Shown in pieces: positions 49,316-57,764 of a stretch of 64,000 bases of DNA (within the stretch, counting starts at the first letter, position 1; the number at the start of each line of letters is the position of its first letter). The notes below the pieces were generated by a model, which was given only the letters and a program-made list of their open reading frames with translations, searched no databases and was not told the origin of the DNA. A program made the translations under genes and the position numbers. The stretch is taken from contig NZ_JAHKKG010000009.1 in NCBI RefSeq assembly GCF_018829635.1, forward strand, positions 124,001-188,000, written 5' to 3'. This stretch comes from Paractinoplanes bogorensis (GTDB taxonomy: Bacteria > Actinomycetota > Actinomycetes > Mycobacteriales > Micromonosporaceae).

Positions 49316-50269
49316 TCACCCAGCCGGCTGCCAGCCGGCCGAGCGGGTGTGGTCGTGCGGCTCGTAGTACGGCACCTGGGCGTACGCGCGTACGGGAAAC
49401 GTGCCGAAGGCGACGATCCGGGGCGGGGCGGCGGTGAACCGGGCACCGTGCGGGGGAAGCTCCTCGAGGCCGGTGAGGTGTTCGACGATCGGGATGCCGG
49501 CCGCGAGCAGCACGGTGTGCGCGGGTCGTTCGCCCCCGGCGGCCACCGTGTTGTCGTCGATGTTGACCGAGTCGATGCCGACCAGGGCGGCACCCCGCTC
49601 GACCAGCAGCGCGGCCGCCTCCCCGGTCAGATAGGGCGCGTCGGCCCCGTATTCCGGTGTGCCCCAGCCACGGTCGCCGCCGGTGTGCAGCAGCACGGCG
49701 TGCCCGGCGACGGCCAGCGGCTCGAGGTCGGCCTCGGTGACCGCCCGGCGACCGCTGCCGGCCGTCCGCACCACGACGGCGGGCAGGTCGGCCAGCCGTT
49801 CCAGGCTCACCCCGGCCAGGTCGGTGCCGCCCACATAACGGTGCCGTGGGGTGTCGAGGTAGGTGCCGGTCTGCCCCAGCATCTCGATCCGGTCGAGGCT
49901 GAACTCGGTGCCCGGGGCGTACTGGGGCCGGGAATCTTCCCAGGTCAGATGGGCGGTGATGACCGGCGCGGCCAGGCCCGGATAGGTGACCATCCCGTCC
50001 GTGATCACGTGGCTGAGCTCGACGAAACGCCGCCGCGGCGGCGCGGGCGGGCCGAACGAAGCCGGCTCGGCGAACGTCCGGATGTCGCGCAGCTCGACCC
50101 GCTCGACGTCGCGCAGCCCGAGCGAGCCGACCAGGATCCGGGCCAGGTCGGCCTCGGTGACGTCGAGATGCGGCACCGCCACCCGCAGACCCTGGGCCTG
50201 CAGCCGACCGCCGGTGGTGAACGTGATGTCGGCGGTCAGCTCCGCCCGATACTGCTCCACGGGTGTCAC
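49316..50269 (-). CDS. cyclase/kynurenine-formamidase-like protein with altered metal site
   Basis: A 317-residue protein. From about residue 80 it matches the cyclase (PF04199) fold: FVELSHVITDGMVTYPG, then GQTGTYLDTPRH. In the family this is HxGTHxDxPxH, so the first two metal-binding His are Gln and Tyr here, while the Asp and last His remain. The N-terminal 70 residues are extra and of unknown fold. ATG 50269 overlaps the Mn2+ exporter's stop by one base. It may be a diverged hydrolase; activity is doubtful. Confidence 0.8.
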   Translation of the reverse strand: MTPVEQYRAELTADITFTTGGRLQAQGLRVAVPHLDVTEADLARILVGSLGLRDVERVELRDIRTFAEPASFGPPAPPRRRFVELSHVITDGMVTYPGLAAPVITAHLTWEDSRPQYAPGTEFSLDRIEMLGQTGTYLDTPRHRYVGGTDLAGVSLERLADLPAVVVRTAGSGRRAVTEADLEPLAVAGHAVLLHTGGDRGWGTPEYGADAPYLTGEAAALLVERGAALVGIDSVNIDDNTVAAGGERPAHTVLLAAGIPIVEHLTGLEELPPHGARFTAAPPRIVAFGTFPVRAYAQVPYYEPHDHTRSAGWQPAG

Positions 50270-50856
50270 TATCGCAGCTCGATGATCGCCTCCACGAGCA
50301 GCCAGATGCCGAAGATGGCGAAGAGCGCGGCCGCGCCGTACTTGATGGCCTTCTCGGGCAGGTGCCGGCCGAGCATGCGGCCCACCACGATGGCGAGCGC
50401 GTCGGCCGCGACCATGCCGACGGTCGAGCCCAGCCAGGTGCCGAACCAGCCGTACTGGGTGGCCAGCGTGATCGTCGCCAGCATGGTCTTGTCACCCAGC
50501 TCGGCCAGGAAGAACGCGCCGCCGACGGCCAGGATGGCCGAGCCCGTGCTGCGTTCGGCCTTGGTCTTCTCGTCGTCGGTGAGCTTGTCGCCGCGCAGCG
50601 TCCAGGCGCCGAAGGCGAGGAAGGCCAGGGCGGCGACCAGGTTGATCCAGCCGGTCGGCAGGGTCGCGCCGAGGCCGTAGCCGATGCCCACCGACACCAG
50701 GTGCACGATCGCGGTGGCCACGGTGATGCCGATCAGCACCGGGATCATTTTGAATCGGGTCGCGAACGTCAGGGCCATGAGCTGGGACTTGTCGCCCAAT
50801 TCGGCCACGAAAATGACGGCGAAGCTGACCGCCGTCGCGACGAGGAAGCCTTCCAC
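50269..50856 (-). CDS. TMEM165/GDT1 (UPF0016) family Mn2+ exporter
   Basis: A 195-residue membrane protein with six hydrophobic segments. It has the two family signatures ExGDKS (FVAELGDKSQLMAL) and ExGDKT (FLAELGDKTMLAT), which line the cation path. The family moves Mn2+ or Ca2+ in exchange for H+. GTG 50856 has GGGAG 8 bases upstream. The yybP-ykoY riboswitch in its leader senses Mn2+, which strongly supports manganese export. The cyclase gene follows with a one-base overlap. Confidence 0.93.
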   Translation of the reverse strand: MEGFLVATAVSFAVIFVAELGDKSQLMALTFATRFKMIPVLIGITVATAIVHLVSVGIGYGLGATLPTGWINLVAALAFLAFGAWTLRGDKLTDDEKTKAERSTGSAILAVGGAFFLAELGDKTMLATITLATQYGWFGTWLGSTVGMVAADALAIVVGRMLGRHLPEKAIKYGAAALFAIFGIWLLVEAIIELR

Positions 50857-50937
50857 AGAAATTTCTCCCGGTAACCAGACGACCGGGAAGAAGTGGCGCA
50901 GGGGCGGCTTCGACCCGGCCGTTTCTCAACAGCCATG

Positions 50938-51039
50938 GTCGAAGGTCTCGCTCGCCTCGGGGGGGACCGAGGCCGCGCGGCCGGACCCTCGGGAGGATCA
51001 GTATGTCGACCGCGACATTGGGAGCTACTCCCCTTCGCG
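50938..51039 (-). promoter_or_regulatory. yybP-ykoY (Mn2+-sensing) riboswitch
   Basis: On the minus strand the leader has the conserved 5' part GAAGGGGAGTAGC (plus 51024-51036) and the 3' part CGAGGCGAGCGAGACCTTCG (plus 50940-50959). P1 pairs plus 51032-51037 with 50940-50945. These are the signature loops of the yybP-ykoY class, which binds Mn2+ and activates Mn2+ exporters. It lies about 80 bases before the exporter GTG. The mechanism (transcription or translation) is not clear. Confidence 0.93.
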
Positions 51040-51056
51040 TGATCGATCATAGCCAA

Positions 51057-51082
51057 CGGCCCCCGCCTTTCGGCGGGGGCCG
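51057..51082. terminator. hairpin terminator after the hydrolase gene
   Basis: An 11-bp perfect stem (51057-51067 with 51072-51082) with loop TTTC lies 9 bases past the stop of the 51092-52675 gene and before the Mn2+ riboswitch. It should separate the two minus-strand units. No T-run is present. Confidence 0.72.
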
Positions 51083-51091
51083 TGAGTGTGA

Positions 51092-52675
51092 TCACTTTCC
51101 GACGATGAGCCTTTGCAGCTCCAGCCGCTCCGGTGCCTTCTTGCTCTTGACCGCGTCGGCGACGACCGGTTCGGGCGGTGCGATCGGCTTGCAGCGCTTG
51201 TCCGAACGCTCGCCGTCCTGGCGGTCCGGCAACTTGCCGGTGGCCAGATAGTCGGCGATGGTGCCGTCCACGCACCGATTGCCGTAGAGCGATCCCGAGT
51301 GGGTCGTCCCGCCGACACCCTCGACCAATACCGAGCGCGGGAACCGCTTGCGCGCCTCGAGGCTGCCGGTGAACGGGGTGGCCGCGTCCAGCGTCTCGCT
51401 GATCAGCAGGATCGGCGGGACGGTCTCGCCGGAGACCGTGACCGGGATGCCGCTGGGCGCCCCCCAGGTGCGGCAGGGCGCGTTGTACCAGGCGTTGGCC
51501 CAGGTCTCGAACGGCGCCTTGCGGTGCACCTCCCAGTTGTCGGCGGTCCACTTGGTCCAGCTCTTGGGCCAGGGCGCGTCGGTGCACTGGGTCGCGAGGT
51601 ACATCGCGTAGTTGTTGTCGGCGTCCTTGCCCGGCGGGTTGTTGGTGTCGTAGAGCCGCTTGAGCGCGCTCGCGTCACCGTCGCGCACCCAGGCGCTGAA
51701 GGCGCGGCCGATGTCGGCCCAGCCGAACGTGTAGTAGCCGGCCTGCAGGAAGATGTCGGTCAGCTCGGACGGGCCGATCACCCCGCCCGCGGGCCGCCGG
51801 GTCAGCTGCTGCTGCTCGTCATAGAAGCGGTCCCGTACGGCCCGGGTCGTCTTGCCGAGGCGGAACACCCGGTCGTGCTCGGCCAGCCAGCCGAAGTAGA
51901 CCTGCATGTTGCGGTCGAACGCCCGGTCCTGGTCGAGGTTCGAGTCGTACCAGACGCGGGTCGGGTTGACGACGCCGTCGAGCACCATCCGGCGGACCCG
52001 CTCGGGGTAGCGCGTGGCGTAGACCTGGCCCAGATACGTACCGTACGAGAAGCCGTAAAAGTTGATCTGCCGGGCGCCCAGGTCGTAGCGGATCAGGTCC
52101 ATGTCGCGGACCGTGTCCAGCGTCTTGACGTGGTCGAGCAGGTCACCGCCGGCCTGGGCGCAGGCCCGCGCGTACGCCTCGGTGCGCTTGAGCCACGTCT
52201 TCTCGAGCTTGGCCGTGGTCGGCACGTACGCCGGCCGGTTGTACCCGGTGTAGTCGTTGTCGCAGGTCAGCGACGGCTTGCTGGCGCCCACGCCGCGCGG
52301 GTCGAACCCGATCCAGTCGTAGGCCGCCCCGGCCCCGTCCGGCACCAGCGAGCCCAGCACGGACAGCCCGCGCCCCTTGGCCCCCGGACCGCCCGGGTTG
52401 ACCAGCATGACGCCCTGGTACTTGGCCGCGGGCACGGTGTGCTTGATCCGGGACACCGCGATCTGGATCTTCCTGCCGTTGGGCTGGGAGTGGTCCAGCG
52501 GCACGTCGACGAAGCCGCACTGCGCCTTGCGGACGCGCAGGGTGGGCTCGGTGCACGCGGTCCACTTGATCAGCGAGGCGGCTTCGGTTCGCTCGCCCGC
52601 CGCCCGCGCATCGCTCGCCGGAACCCCGATCACCGTCAGGGTGATCGCGGCGGTCGCAGCCAGAAGTCGTCTCAT
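51092..52675 (-). CDS. secreted alpha/beta hydrolase, tripeptidyl-aminopeptidase-like
   Basis: A 527-residue exported serine hydrolase. Signal peptide MRRLLAATAAITLTVIGVPA. The oxyanion region MLVNPGGPGAKG and the nucleophile GFSYGTYLG match the SlpD/SlpE/Tap family of mycelium-associated peptidases. The C-terminal TAP-like domain has SETLDAATPF with the Asp and GTTHSG with the His. It should remove tripeptides or act on small peptides outside the cell. ATG 52675 is chosen for the export signal. Confidence 0.9.
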   Translation of the reverse strand: MRRLLAATAAITLTVIGVPASDARAAGERTEAASLIKWTACTEPTLRVRKAQCGFVDVPLDHSQPNGRKIQIAVSRIKHTVPAAKYQGVMLVNPGGPGAKGRGLSVLGSLVPDGAGAAYDWIGFDPRGVGASKPSLTCDNDYTGYNRPAYVPTTAKLEKTWLKRTEAYARACAQAGGDLLDHVKTLDTVRDMDLIRYDLGARQINFYGFSYGTYLGQVYATRYPERVRRMVLDGVVNPTRVWYDSNLDQDRAFDRNMQVYFGWLAEHDRVFRLGKTTRAVRDRFYDEQQQLTRRPAGGVIGPSELTDIFLQAGYYTFGWADIGRAFSAWVRDGDASALKRLYDTNNPPGKDADNNYAMYLATQCTDAPWPKSWTKWTADNWEVHRKAPFETWANAWYNAPCRTWGAPSGIPVTVSGETVPPILLISETLDAATPFTGSLEARKRFPRSVLVEGVGGTTHSGSLYGNRCVDGTIADYLATGKLPDRQDGERSDKRCKPIAPPEPVVADAVKSKKAPERLELQRLIVGK

Positions 52676-52741
52676 GCCAGCCTCTCGTGTCCGATTCGCC
52701 CCAATATAGTGGGCTCTGGGCGGAAGAGAGGCCGACCCCCC

Positions 52742-53938
52742 TCAGCCTTTCGTCCGGACTCGCTGGGCTACCAGGGCGACCGCGCCGAGGGCGGCGACGA
52801 CGAGGCCATAGACGAGAGCCGTGTCGTGCAGACCGGCCGAGGTGGCGGCGAAACCGGCGATCACGGCCGGGACACTGAACGCCACGTACGCGATGACCAG
52901 CGCGACCGCGAACAGTTCGCCGCGCTCGTGCGGGGCGGCCAGCACGGCCAGCGTGCCGAACGAGGCAAGGGCGGAGGCACCGAACCCGACCCCGGAGATG
53001 ACCGTGCCGGTCGCGGCGAGGACGGCGCTGCCCAGCTCGAGGCCGGCCACGCTGACCACGGCGCCGACGGTCAGCAGGACGCCGGCGATCGTCAGCACCC
53101 GGCTGGTGGGCACCTTGCGGAGGGCGTACGAGGTGATCGCTCCCGTGCCGCAGAGCAGGGTGACCACCAGTCCGCCGATGAGGTGGCTGCTGAGCCCGAA
53201 GACGCCGGCCGCCACCGACGGGCCGAGCGACAGGTAGAGACCGCCGATGGCCCAGCTCGCCACGATGATCGGCACGAGCGCGAGCACGTCGGCGCGCAGC
53301 CGGGCCGGGACGCCCAGGCGCGGGGCGAGCGAGGCGGCGGCACCGGGACGCCGGGCCGAGGTCTCCGGGATGCGCGCCACCACGACGGCGGCCAGGAGCA
53401 TGCCGGCCAGCAGGAGCGCCCAGACGAAATGGGTCGGCGAGGGGCCGTACTGCACCAGGGCTCCGCAGCCCAGGGCGCCGATGGCCAGCCCGGCGACCGG
53501 GGCGATGCCGTTGATCAGGCCGGCCCGGCCGGGGGCGTGCGGCGGGTTCAGGTCGACCAGGGCCGCGCCCAGCGTCGTCATCGCGGCGCCGGTCGCGATG
53601 CCCTGCAGCAGCCGCGCGGTGAGCAACACGCCGACGTCACCCGCGGTGAGGAACAGGATCAGCGAGATCGCCTCGAGCCCGATCGCCGCGGCCAGCACCG
53701 GGCGGCGGCCGATGTGATCGGAGAGGGCGCCCAGCATCACCAGCGAACCGATCAGGCCGACGACGTAGACGGCGAAGACGACCGTCAGCGTGGTCGCCGA
53801 GAAGCCCCAGAGATGCTGGTAGACGACGTAGAGCGGGGACGGGGCGGCGGACGCGGCGGCGAACGTCACAAAGATCGCGGCGATCGCGGCGAAGGCGACC
53901 CGGCGGGACAGTCGCGCTTCCAGAACGGTCGTGGTCAT
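52742..53938 (-). CDS. MFS transporter controlled by the divergent TetR regulator
   Basis: A 398-residue 12-helix MFS protein. The loop motif GALSDHIGRRPVLAA (G-x3-D-x2-G-R-R) is present after the second helix. It resembles drug-efflux permeases. It is divergent from the TetR gene across an 80-base region with two mirrored operators, so it is the likely target of that repressor. ATG 53938. Substrate unknown. Confidence 0.92.
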   Translation of the reverse strand: MTTTVLEARLSRRVAFAAIAAIFVTFAAASAAPSPLYVVYQHLWGFSATTLTVVFAVYVVGLIGSLVMLGALSDHIGRRPVLAAAIGLEAISLILFLTAGDVGVLLTARLLQGIATGAAMTTLGAALVDLNPPHAPGRAGLINGIAPVAGLAIGALGCGALVQYGPSPTHFVWALLLAGMLLAAVVVARIPETSARRPGAAASLAPRLGVPARLRADVLALVPIIVASWAIGGLYLSLGPSVAAGVFGLSSHLIGGLVVTLLCGTGAITSYALRKVPTSRVLTIAGVLLTVGAVVSVAGLELGSAVLAATGTVISGVGFGASALASFGTLAVLAAPHERGELFAVALVIAYVAFSVPAVIAGFAATSAGLHDTALVYGLVVAALGAVALVAQRVRTKG

Positions 53939-53952
53939 GACTCTCCCGTTAA

Positions 53953-54004
53953 CAGACAGGTCTGTCTAGTTACTGAACGTGCCGAGACTAGACAGACCTG
54001 TCTG
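53953..54004. promoter_or_regulatory. two mirrored TetR-type operators
   Basis: ACTAGACAGACCTGTCTG at 53987-54004 and its exact reverse complement at 53953-53970 lie between the divergent MFS and TetR genes. Each 18-base site contains the palindrome-like core AGACAG..CTGTCT. This is the classic placement for a self-regulating TetR repressor. Confidence 0.85.
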
Positions 54005-54018
54005 CTATCGTCAACCGT

Positions 54019-54594
54019 ATGTCCGTTGCGTCACCTCGTAAGGCCTCCGCCCGCGACCGTCTCCTGGCCGCCGCGGATGAGCTCTTCTACGCCGAAGGCG
54101 TGCACACCGTCGGCATCGACCGCGTCATCGAGCGCGCCGGCGTCGCCAAGGCCTCGCTCTACAGCACCTTCGGGAGCAAGGACGAGCTGGTCCGGGCCTA
54201 CCTGGAGGGCCGGCACGAGCTGCGCCGCACCCGCCTGCTGGCCGGCCTGGAGCGCTACGACGACCCGCGCGACCGTCTGCTCGGCGTCTTCGAGGTGCTG
54301 GGCGAGCTGGCCGGCACGCCCGGGTTCCGGGGCTGCGCGTTCTACAACGCCAGCGCCGAGTCCCCGGCCGGCGGCCCGGTCGAAGAGGTCGCCAACGCCA
54401 ACCGCGCGTGGACCAAGGGCCTGTTCTACGAGCTGGCCCTCGACGCGGGCGCCAAAGACCCGGTCACGCTGGCCGACCAGTTGGTCGTCCTCTACGACGG
54501 GGCCTCGGCCGGCGCCCGCATGGACCGCAATCCCCAGGCGGCCCAGACCGCCCGGGGCGTGGCGGCCGCGCTGCTCGCCGCGGCCACGTTTTAG
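54019..54594 (+). CDS. TetR-family transcriptional regulator
   Basis: A 191-residue TetR repressor. The N-terminal helix-turn-helix (about 12-60) has FYAEGVHTVGIDRVIERAGVAKASLYSTFGSK, split as the typical recognition helix AKASLYSTF. The C-terminal domain resembles TetR_C_33/AcrR-like ligand pockets. It lies 80 bases from the divergent MFS gene with two operators between. It ends with a 4-base overlap into the convergent DHA2 exporter gene. Confidence 0.93.
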   Translation: MSVASPRKASARDRLLAAADELFYAEGVHTVGIDRVIERAGVAKASLYSTFGSKDELVRAYLEGRHELRRTRLLAGLERYDDPRDRLLGVFEVLGELAGTPGFRGCAFYNASAESPAGGPVEEVANANRAWTKGLFYELALDAGAKDPVTLADQLVVLYDGASAGARMDRNPQAAQTARGVAAALLAAATF

Positions 54595-56327
54595 CCGCGG
54601 GGCTCCGGCACGACTGTCGCCGGGGCCAGCGGCTGCGCCTCCTCCAGCTCGTGCACGACGTACTCGGAAGTCGGGGTGGGCTTGGCCTTGACCAGTGAGG
54701 CGAGCGCCCCCACGACCGCCATCGCGATGGCCAGCCAGAAGACGATGACCAGACCGTCGTGGAACGGCTCGGAGATCAGCTGGGGGAAGAACTCCAGGCC
54801 GGTCAGGCGGGACGCGTTGTCGGCGGGCAGCGCGCCCAGCACCTGCGGGCCGAGCAGCTCGCCGATCGGGTTGTAGCCGAGGAACGCCGCGAACAGGGTG
54901 CCCACCGGGGGCAGGGCGGCGATCGCGGCCGCCGTGTCGGCCGGCACCCCCTGGCCGGTCAGGCCGCTGCTCAGCGTGTTCGGCAGGGAGTCGGCCAGAC
55001 CCGCCACCATCAGCGAGAAGAAGATGCCGATGGAGAGCACCTGGCCGGCGTTCTGGAAGGTGGCCCGCATGCCCGAGGCCGCCCCGCGCATGTTGGCCGG
55101 GACGCTCGACATGACCAGCGACGTGTTGGGCGCCGCGAACAGGCCGCCGCCGAGACCGTTGACAAAGATCAGGATCGCGAAGACGACGTAGTTGAAGTTG
55201 CCGGGCAACAGCAGCAGGCCGAGGAACGAGCCGGCCATCACCAGCAGGCCGCCCGCGGCGAACGGCCGGGGGCCGAACCGGTCGGACAGGAAGCCCGCGA
55301 CCGGGCCCGCGACCAGGAAGCCGATCGTCATCGGGACCAGGTAGATGCCCGCCCACAGTGGAGTCGACTCGTAGCTGTAACCGTGCAGCGGCAACCAGAT
55401 GCCCTGCAACCAGATGATCAGCATGAACTGGAGACCACCACGGGCCACGCTGGCCAGCAGGTTGGCCGCGTTGCCACTGGTGAACGCCGCGTTCTTGAAC
55501 AGGGCCAACGGAAACATCGGCTCGGTCACGCGGGTCTCGATCACGACGAACGTCACCAGGACGAGCGCGCCGCCGATCAGTCCGATGAGGACCCACGGGT
55601 TGGTCCAGCCCATCGTGTGACCGCCGTAGGACTGGATGCCGTACGTGATCGCGGCCAGCACCGCGGTGAGCCCGACGGCGAAGGTCGCGTTGCCCCACCA
55701 GTCGATCTTGGCTTTCCGGCGGACGCCGGTGTCGTGCAGCGACCGGTAGGCCCACACCGTGCCGAGGATGCCGAGCGGGATGTTGACCCAGAAGATCGAG
55801 CGCCAGTCCCACTCGGCCAGCACGCCGCCCAGCACCAGGCCGATGAACGAGCCGGCCAGGGCCGAGACGATGTTGACGCCGAGCGCCATGCCGCGCTGCT
55901 TGGCCGAGAAGGCGTCGGTGATGATCGCGGCCGAGTTGGCCATCAGCATCGCGCCACCGACCGCCTGCAGCACCCGCCAGCCGATCAGCCAGAGCGCACC
56001 GCTCGAACCGTCGAACGGGTCGAGGGACAGGATGACCGAGGTGATCGTGAAGATGGCGAAGCCGGCGTTGTAGATCTTGACGCGGCCGTACATGTCGCCC
56101 AGACGGCCGAGGGTGACGACGAGGACCGCGGTGACGAGCATGTAGCCGATCAGCATCCAGAGCAGGTAGCTGACGTTGGCCGGCTCGAGGGGGTTGACGT
56201 GGATGCCCTTGAAGATCGCGGGTAGCGAGATCAGGACGATGGAGGCGTTGATCGTCGCCAGCAGGGTGCCGAGCGTCGTGTTCGACAGCGCGATCCACTT
56301 GTAGCGGGGGTGGTCCACGGATAACAC
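54591..56327 (-). CDS. DHA2-type (14-helix) MFS drug transporter
   Basis: A 578-residue exporter of the EmrB/QacA group. Early helices carry LLATINASIVLISLPAIFKG, the motif D1 region LGRLGDMYGRVKIYN follows, and WRSIFWVNIPLGILGTVWAY is motif C-like. It should export lipophilic drugs by proton exchange. GTG 56327 has AGGAGGA 7 bases upstream. The MarR gene lies 75 bases upstream on the same strand and is the likely regulator. Confidence 0.93.
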   Translation of the reverse strand: MLSVDHPRYKWIALSNTTLGTLLATINASIVLISLPAIFKGIHVNPLEPANVSYLLWMLIGYMLVTAVLVVTLGRLGDMYGRVKIYNAGFAIFTITSVILSLDPFDGSSGALWLIGWRVLQAVGGAMLMANSAAIITDAFSAKQRGMALGVNIVSALAGSFIGLVLGGVLAEWDWRSIFWVNIPLGILGTVWAYRSLHDTGVRRKAKIDWWGNATFAVGLTAVLAAITYGIQSYGGHTMGWTNPWVLIGLIGGALVLVTFVVIETRVTEPMFPLALFKNAAFTSGNAANLLASVARGGLQFMLIIWLQGIWLPLHGYSYESTPLWAGIYLVPMTIGFLVAGPVAGFLSDRFGPRPFAAGGLLVMAGSFLGLLLLPGNFNYVVFAILIFVNGLGGGLFAAPNTSLVMSSVPANMRGAASGMRATFQNAGQVLSIGIFFSLMVAGLADSLPNTLSSGLTGQGVPADTAAAIAALPPVGTLFAAFLGYNPIGELLGPQVLGALPADNASRLTGLEFFPQLISEPFHDGLVIVFWLAIAMAVVGALASLVKAKPTPTSEYVVHELEEAQPLAPATVVPEPRG

Positions 56328-56402
56328 GCAGTCCTCCTATTTAGGTATATATCGGGCATCGCAGGCCGTGTGGCACCGTCGCACCACGACTCGCGAAAGC
56401 CG

Positions 56403-56867
56403 CTAGGTCGCTAGATCACTCAGCCGCTCCAGCGCCGGGAGCGCGGCCACGACGGCCGCGTGCTCCTCCGGCGTGAGGCCCTGGAGCAGCTCGGACAGCG
56501 CCGCCGCCCGGACGGCGCGACGGTGGGCCACGGCGGCCCGGCCGGCGTCGGTGATGCTGACCACGACCGCGCGACCGTCGGAGGGGTCGCTCGTGCGCAC
56601 GGCCAGCCCCTCCTTCTCCAGCCGCGTCACCAGCTGGGTCATCGCGGGCTGGCTGATCCCCTCGGGGGCGTAGAGCTCGCTGAGGCGACTCGGACCGGAA
56701 CGCTCGAGCCGTCGCAGGGTCGACGCGGCGGTCAGGCTGAGCGGCCCACGCGGCGTGAGCCGTCGCAGCGTCTCGTAGAAGCGCTCGAACCCGGCGGCGA
56801 CAGCGACGTCTTCGGCGGGAAGAGTGGTGGCGGTGGCAGGCTGCACACTCAAATGTATATCACCCAC
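56403..56867 (-). CDS. MarR-family transcriptional regulator
   Basis: A 154-residue winged-helix repressor (about 50-115: LSELYAPEGISQPAMTQLVTRL, then the wing SDPSDGRAVVVSIT). It heads a unit with the DHA2 exporter and probably represses it. GTG 56867 is the longest start; GTG 56846 (giving VQPATATTL) is possible, and neither has a good ribosome site. AT-rich GTATAT half-sites lie at its start and in the 56328-56402 gap. Confidence 0.9.
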   Translation of the reverse strand: MGDIHLSVQPATATTLPAEDVAVAAGFERFYETLRRLTPRGPLSLTAASTLRRLERSGPSRLSELYAPEGISQPAMTQLVTRLEKEGLAVRTSDPSDGRAVVVSITDAGRAAVAHRRAVRAAALSELLQGLTPEEHAAVVAALPALERLSDLAT

Positions 56868-56943
56868 TTATGAAGACCGGATTCCCCCGAACGTGCGGTG
56901 CTGTCGAGCAGACGCACACCGGACAAAGTGTCACCATGCAGTC

Positions 56944-57447
56944 ATGGACCAGCAAACGCTCTGGGCCTGGCTGCACCCCCACCTGGGCACCACCACCGGT
57001 GGGGGACGGGCTCCGCGGGAGTATGTGGCTGCCCTGCGCGGCGCCGCCCGGGCCCTGGATGCTGATCCGTCCTGGCGGAAATGGTGGGAGCAGACCGGTC
57101 TGTTGGCCTGCGAGCTGGGCATCGTCGTCGAGGGCCGGCTCGACCACCTGCGGCCCAGCGCAGATCTCCGCCGTCTCGACGACTGCCTGCTGGCCAACTT
57201 CACCTGCGCGCTGTCGGCCGACACGGGGCCCGGCGGCTGCACCCGGGCCGCCGTCGACGAGGTGCGCGAGATGTTCGAGGTGATCCGCCAGGCGCTCGCC
57301 CTGCCCGCGCTGCCGCCCGTACCGCCGGTTCCGGCCCTGCCGACCGACCTCGCCGACATGCCGATCACCGCGAAACGGCTGCCCGAGGCGCCGCACGAAC
57401 CCGAGCAGCAGGGCCACCTGACCCTGATCCAGGAGTTCTTCGCCTGA
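56944..57447 (+). CDS. protein of unknown function, Pro-rich tail
   Basis: A 167-residue protein that I do not recognise. The first 120 residues are mostly helical with many Trp (WAWLHPHLG, WRKWWEQTGLLA), then a Pro-rich stretch PALPPVPPVPALP, and an end LTLIQEFFA. ATG 56944 is chosen because the longer reading starts antisense in the MarR gene. No signal peptide or membrane helix. It lies between the MarR gene and the toxin-like locus; no link to either is proven. Confidence 0.65.
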   Translation: MDQQTLWAWLHPHLGTTTGGGRAPREYVAALRGAARALDADPSWRKWWEQTGLLACELGIVVEGRLDHLRPSADLRRLDDCLLANFTCALSADTGPGGCTRAAVDEVREMFEVIRQALALPALPPVPPVPALPTDLADMPITAKRLPEAPHEPEQQGHLTLIQEFFA

Positions 57448-57458
57448 CGATCACGAGA

Positions 57459-57764
57459 TCACCAGGTCAGGTCGACCAGCTCGCGTAGCTGCGCGAGCGC
57501 ATCCGCCTTGCCCGGACCGTCCGGGAGCTCGGCCCGGGCGGCCGTGACGAGTCCCTTGCGCAACAGGGCATAGATCTCTTCCTGACCGGGACCAGGCAGG
57601 TCGGGGATCCACAGGCTGCCGAGGTGCTCCGTGACGACCATCCGGAGCCAGTCGGCGGTCTTCTGATCGTCGAGCCGCGGAATGAGGTATTCCAGCGTCC
57701 ATTCGAAGAGACCACCAGTCGCCTGCCAGTCTTTCCCTGGCTGGACCATGATGAGCGCCGCCAA
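57459..57764 (-). CDS. small protein, candidate immunity partner of the toxin-like gene
   Basis: A helical protein of about 101 residues from TTG 57764, which has GGGGAGG 5 bases upstream, or 96 residues from ATG 57749. Key segments are GLFEWTLEYLIPRLDDQKT and LRELVDLTW. It begins inside the 3' end of the toxin-like reading frame, in another frame. Such overlaps occur between polymorphic toxins and their antidotes. Another view is that it is the rest of one protein split by a lost G in the run at 57773-57776. Both fit; I cannot decide. Confidence 0.5.
   Translation of the reverse strand: MAALIMVQPGKDWQATGGLFEWTLEYLIPRLDDQKTADWLRMVVTEHLGSLWIPDLPGPGQEEIYALLRKGLVTAARAELPDGPGKADALAQLRELVDLTW

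Noticed and set aside
51113..54691. Plus-strand frame of 1192 codons across the hydrolase and MFS genes
   Set aside because: It runs antisense through two well-supported genes, the promoter operators and into the TetR gene; composition is that of a shadow frame.
54031..56298. Minus-strand frame of 755 codons across the TetR and DHA2 genes
   Set aside because: It is out of frame with the DHA2 transporter and antisense to TetR, with no recognisable domain.
57451..57702. Third-frame 83-residue minus-strand reading in the toxin-like locus
   Set aside because: Arg/Gly-rich with no start signal, compared with the better-formed 57459-57764 frame.
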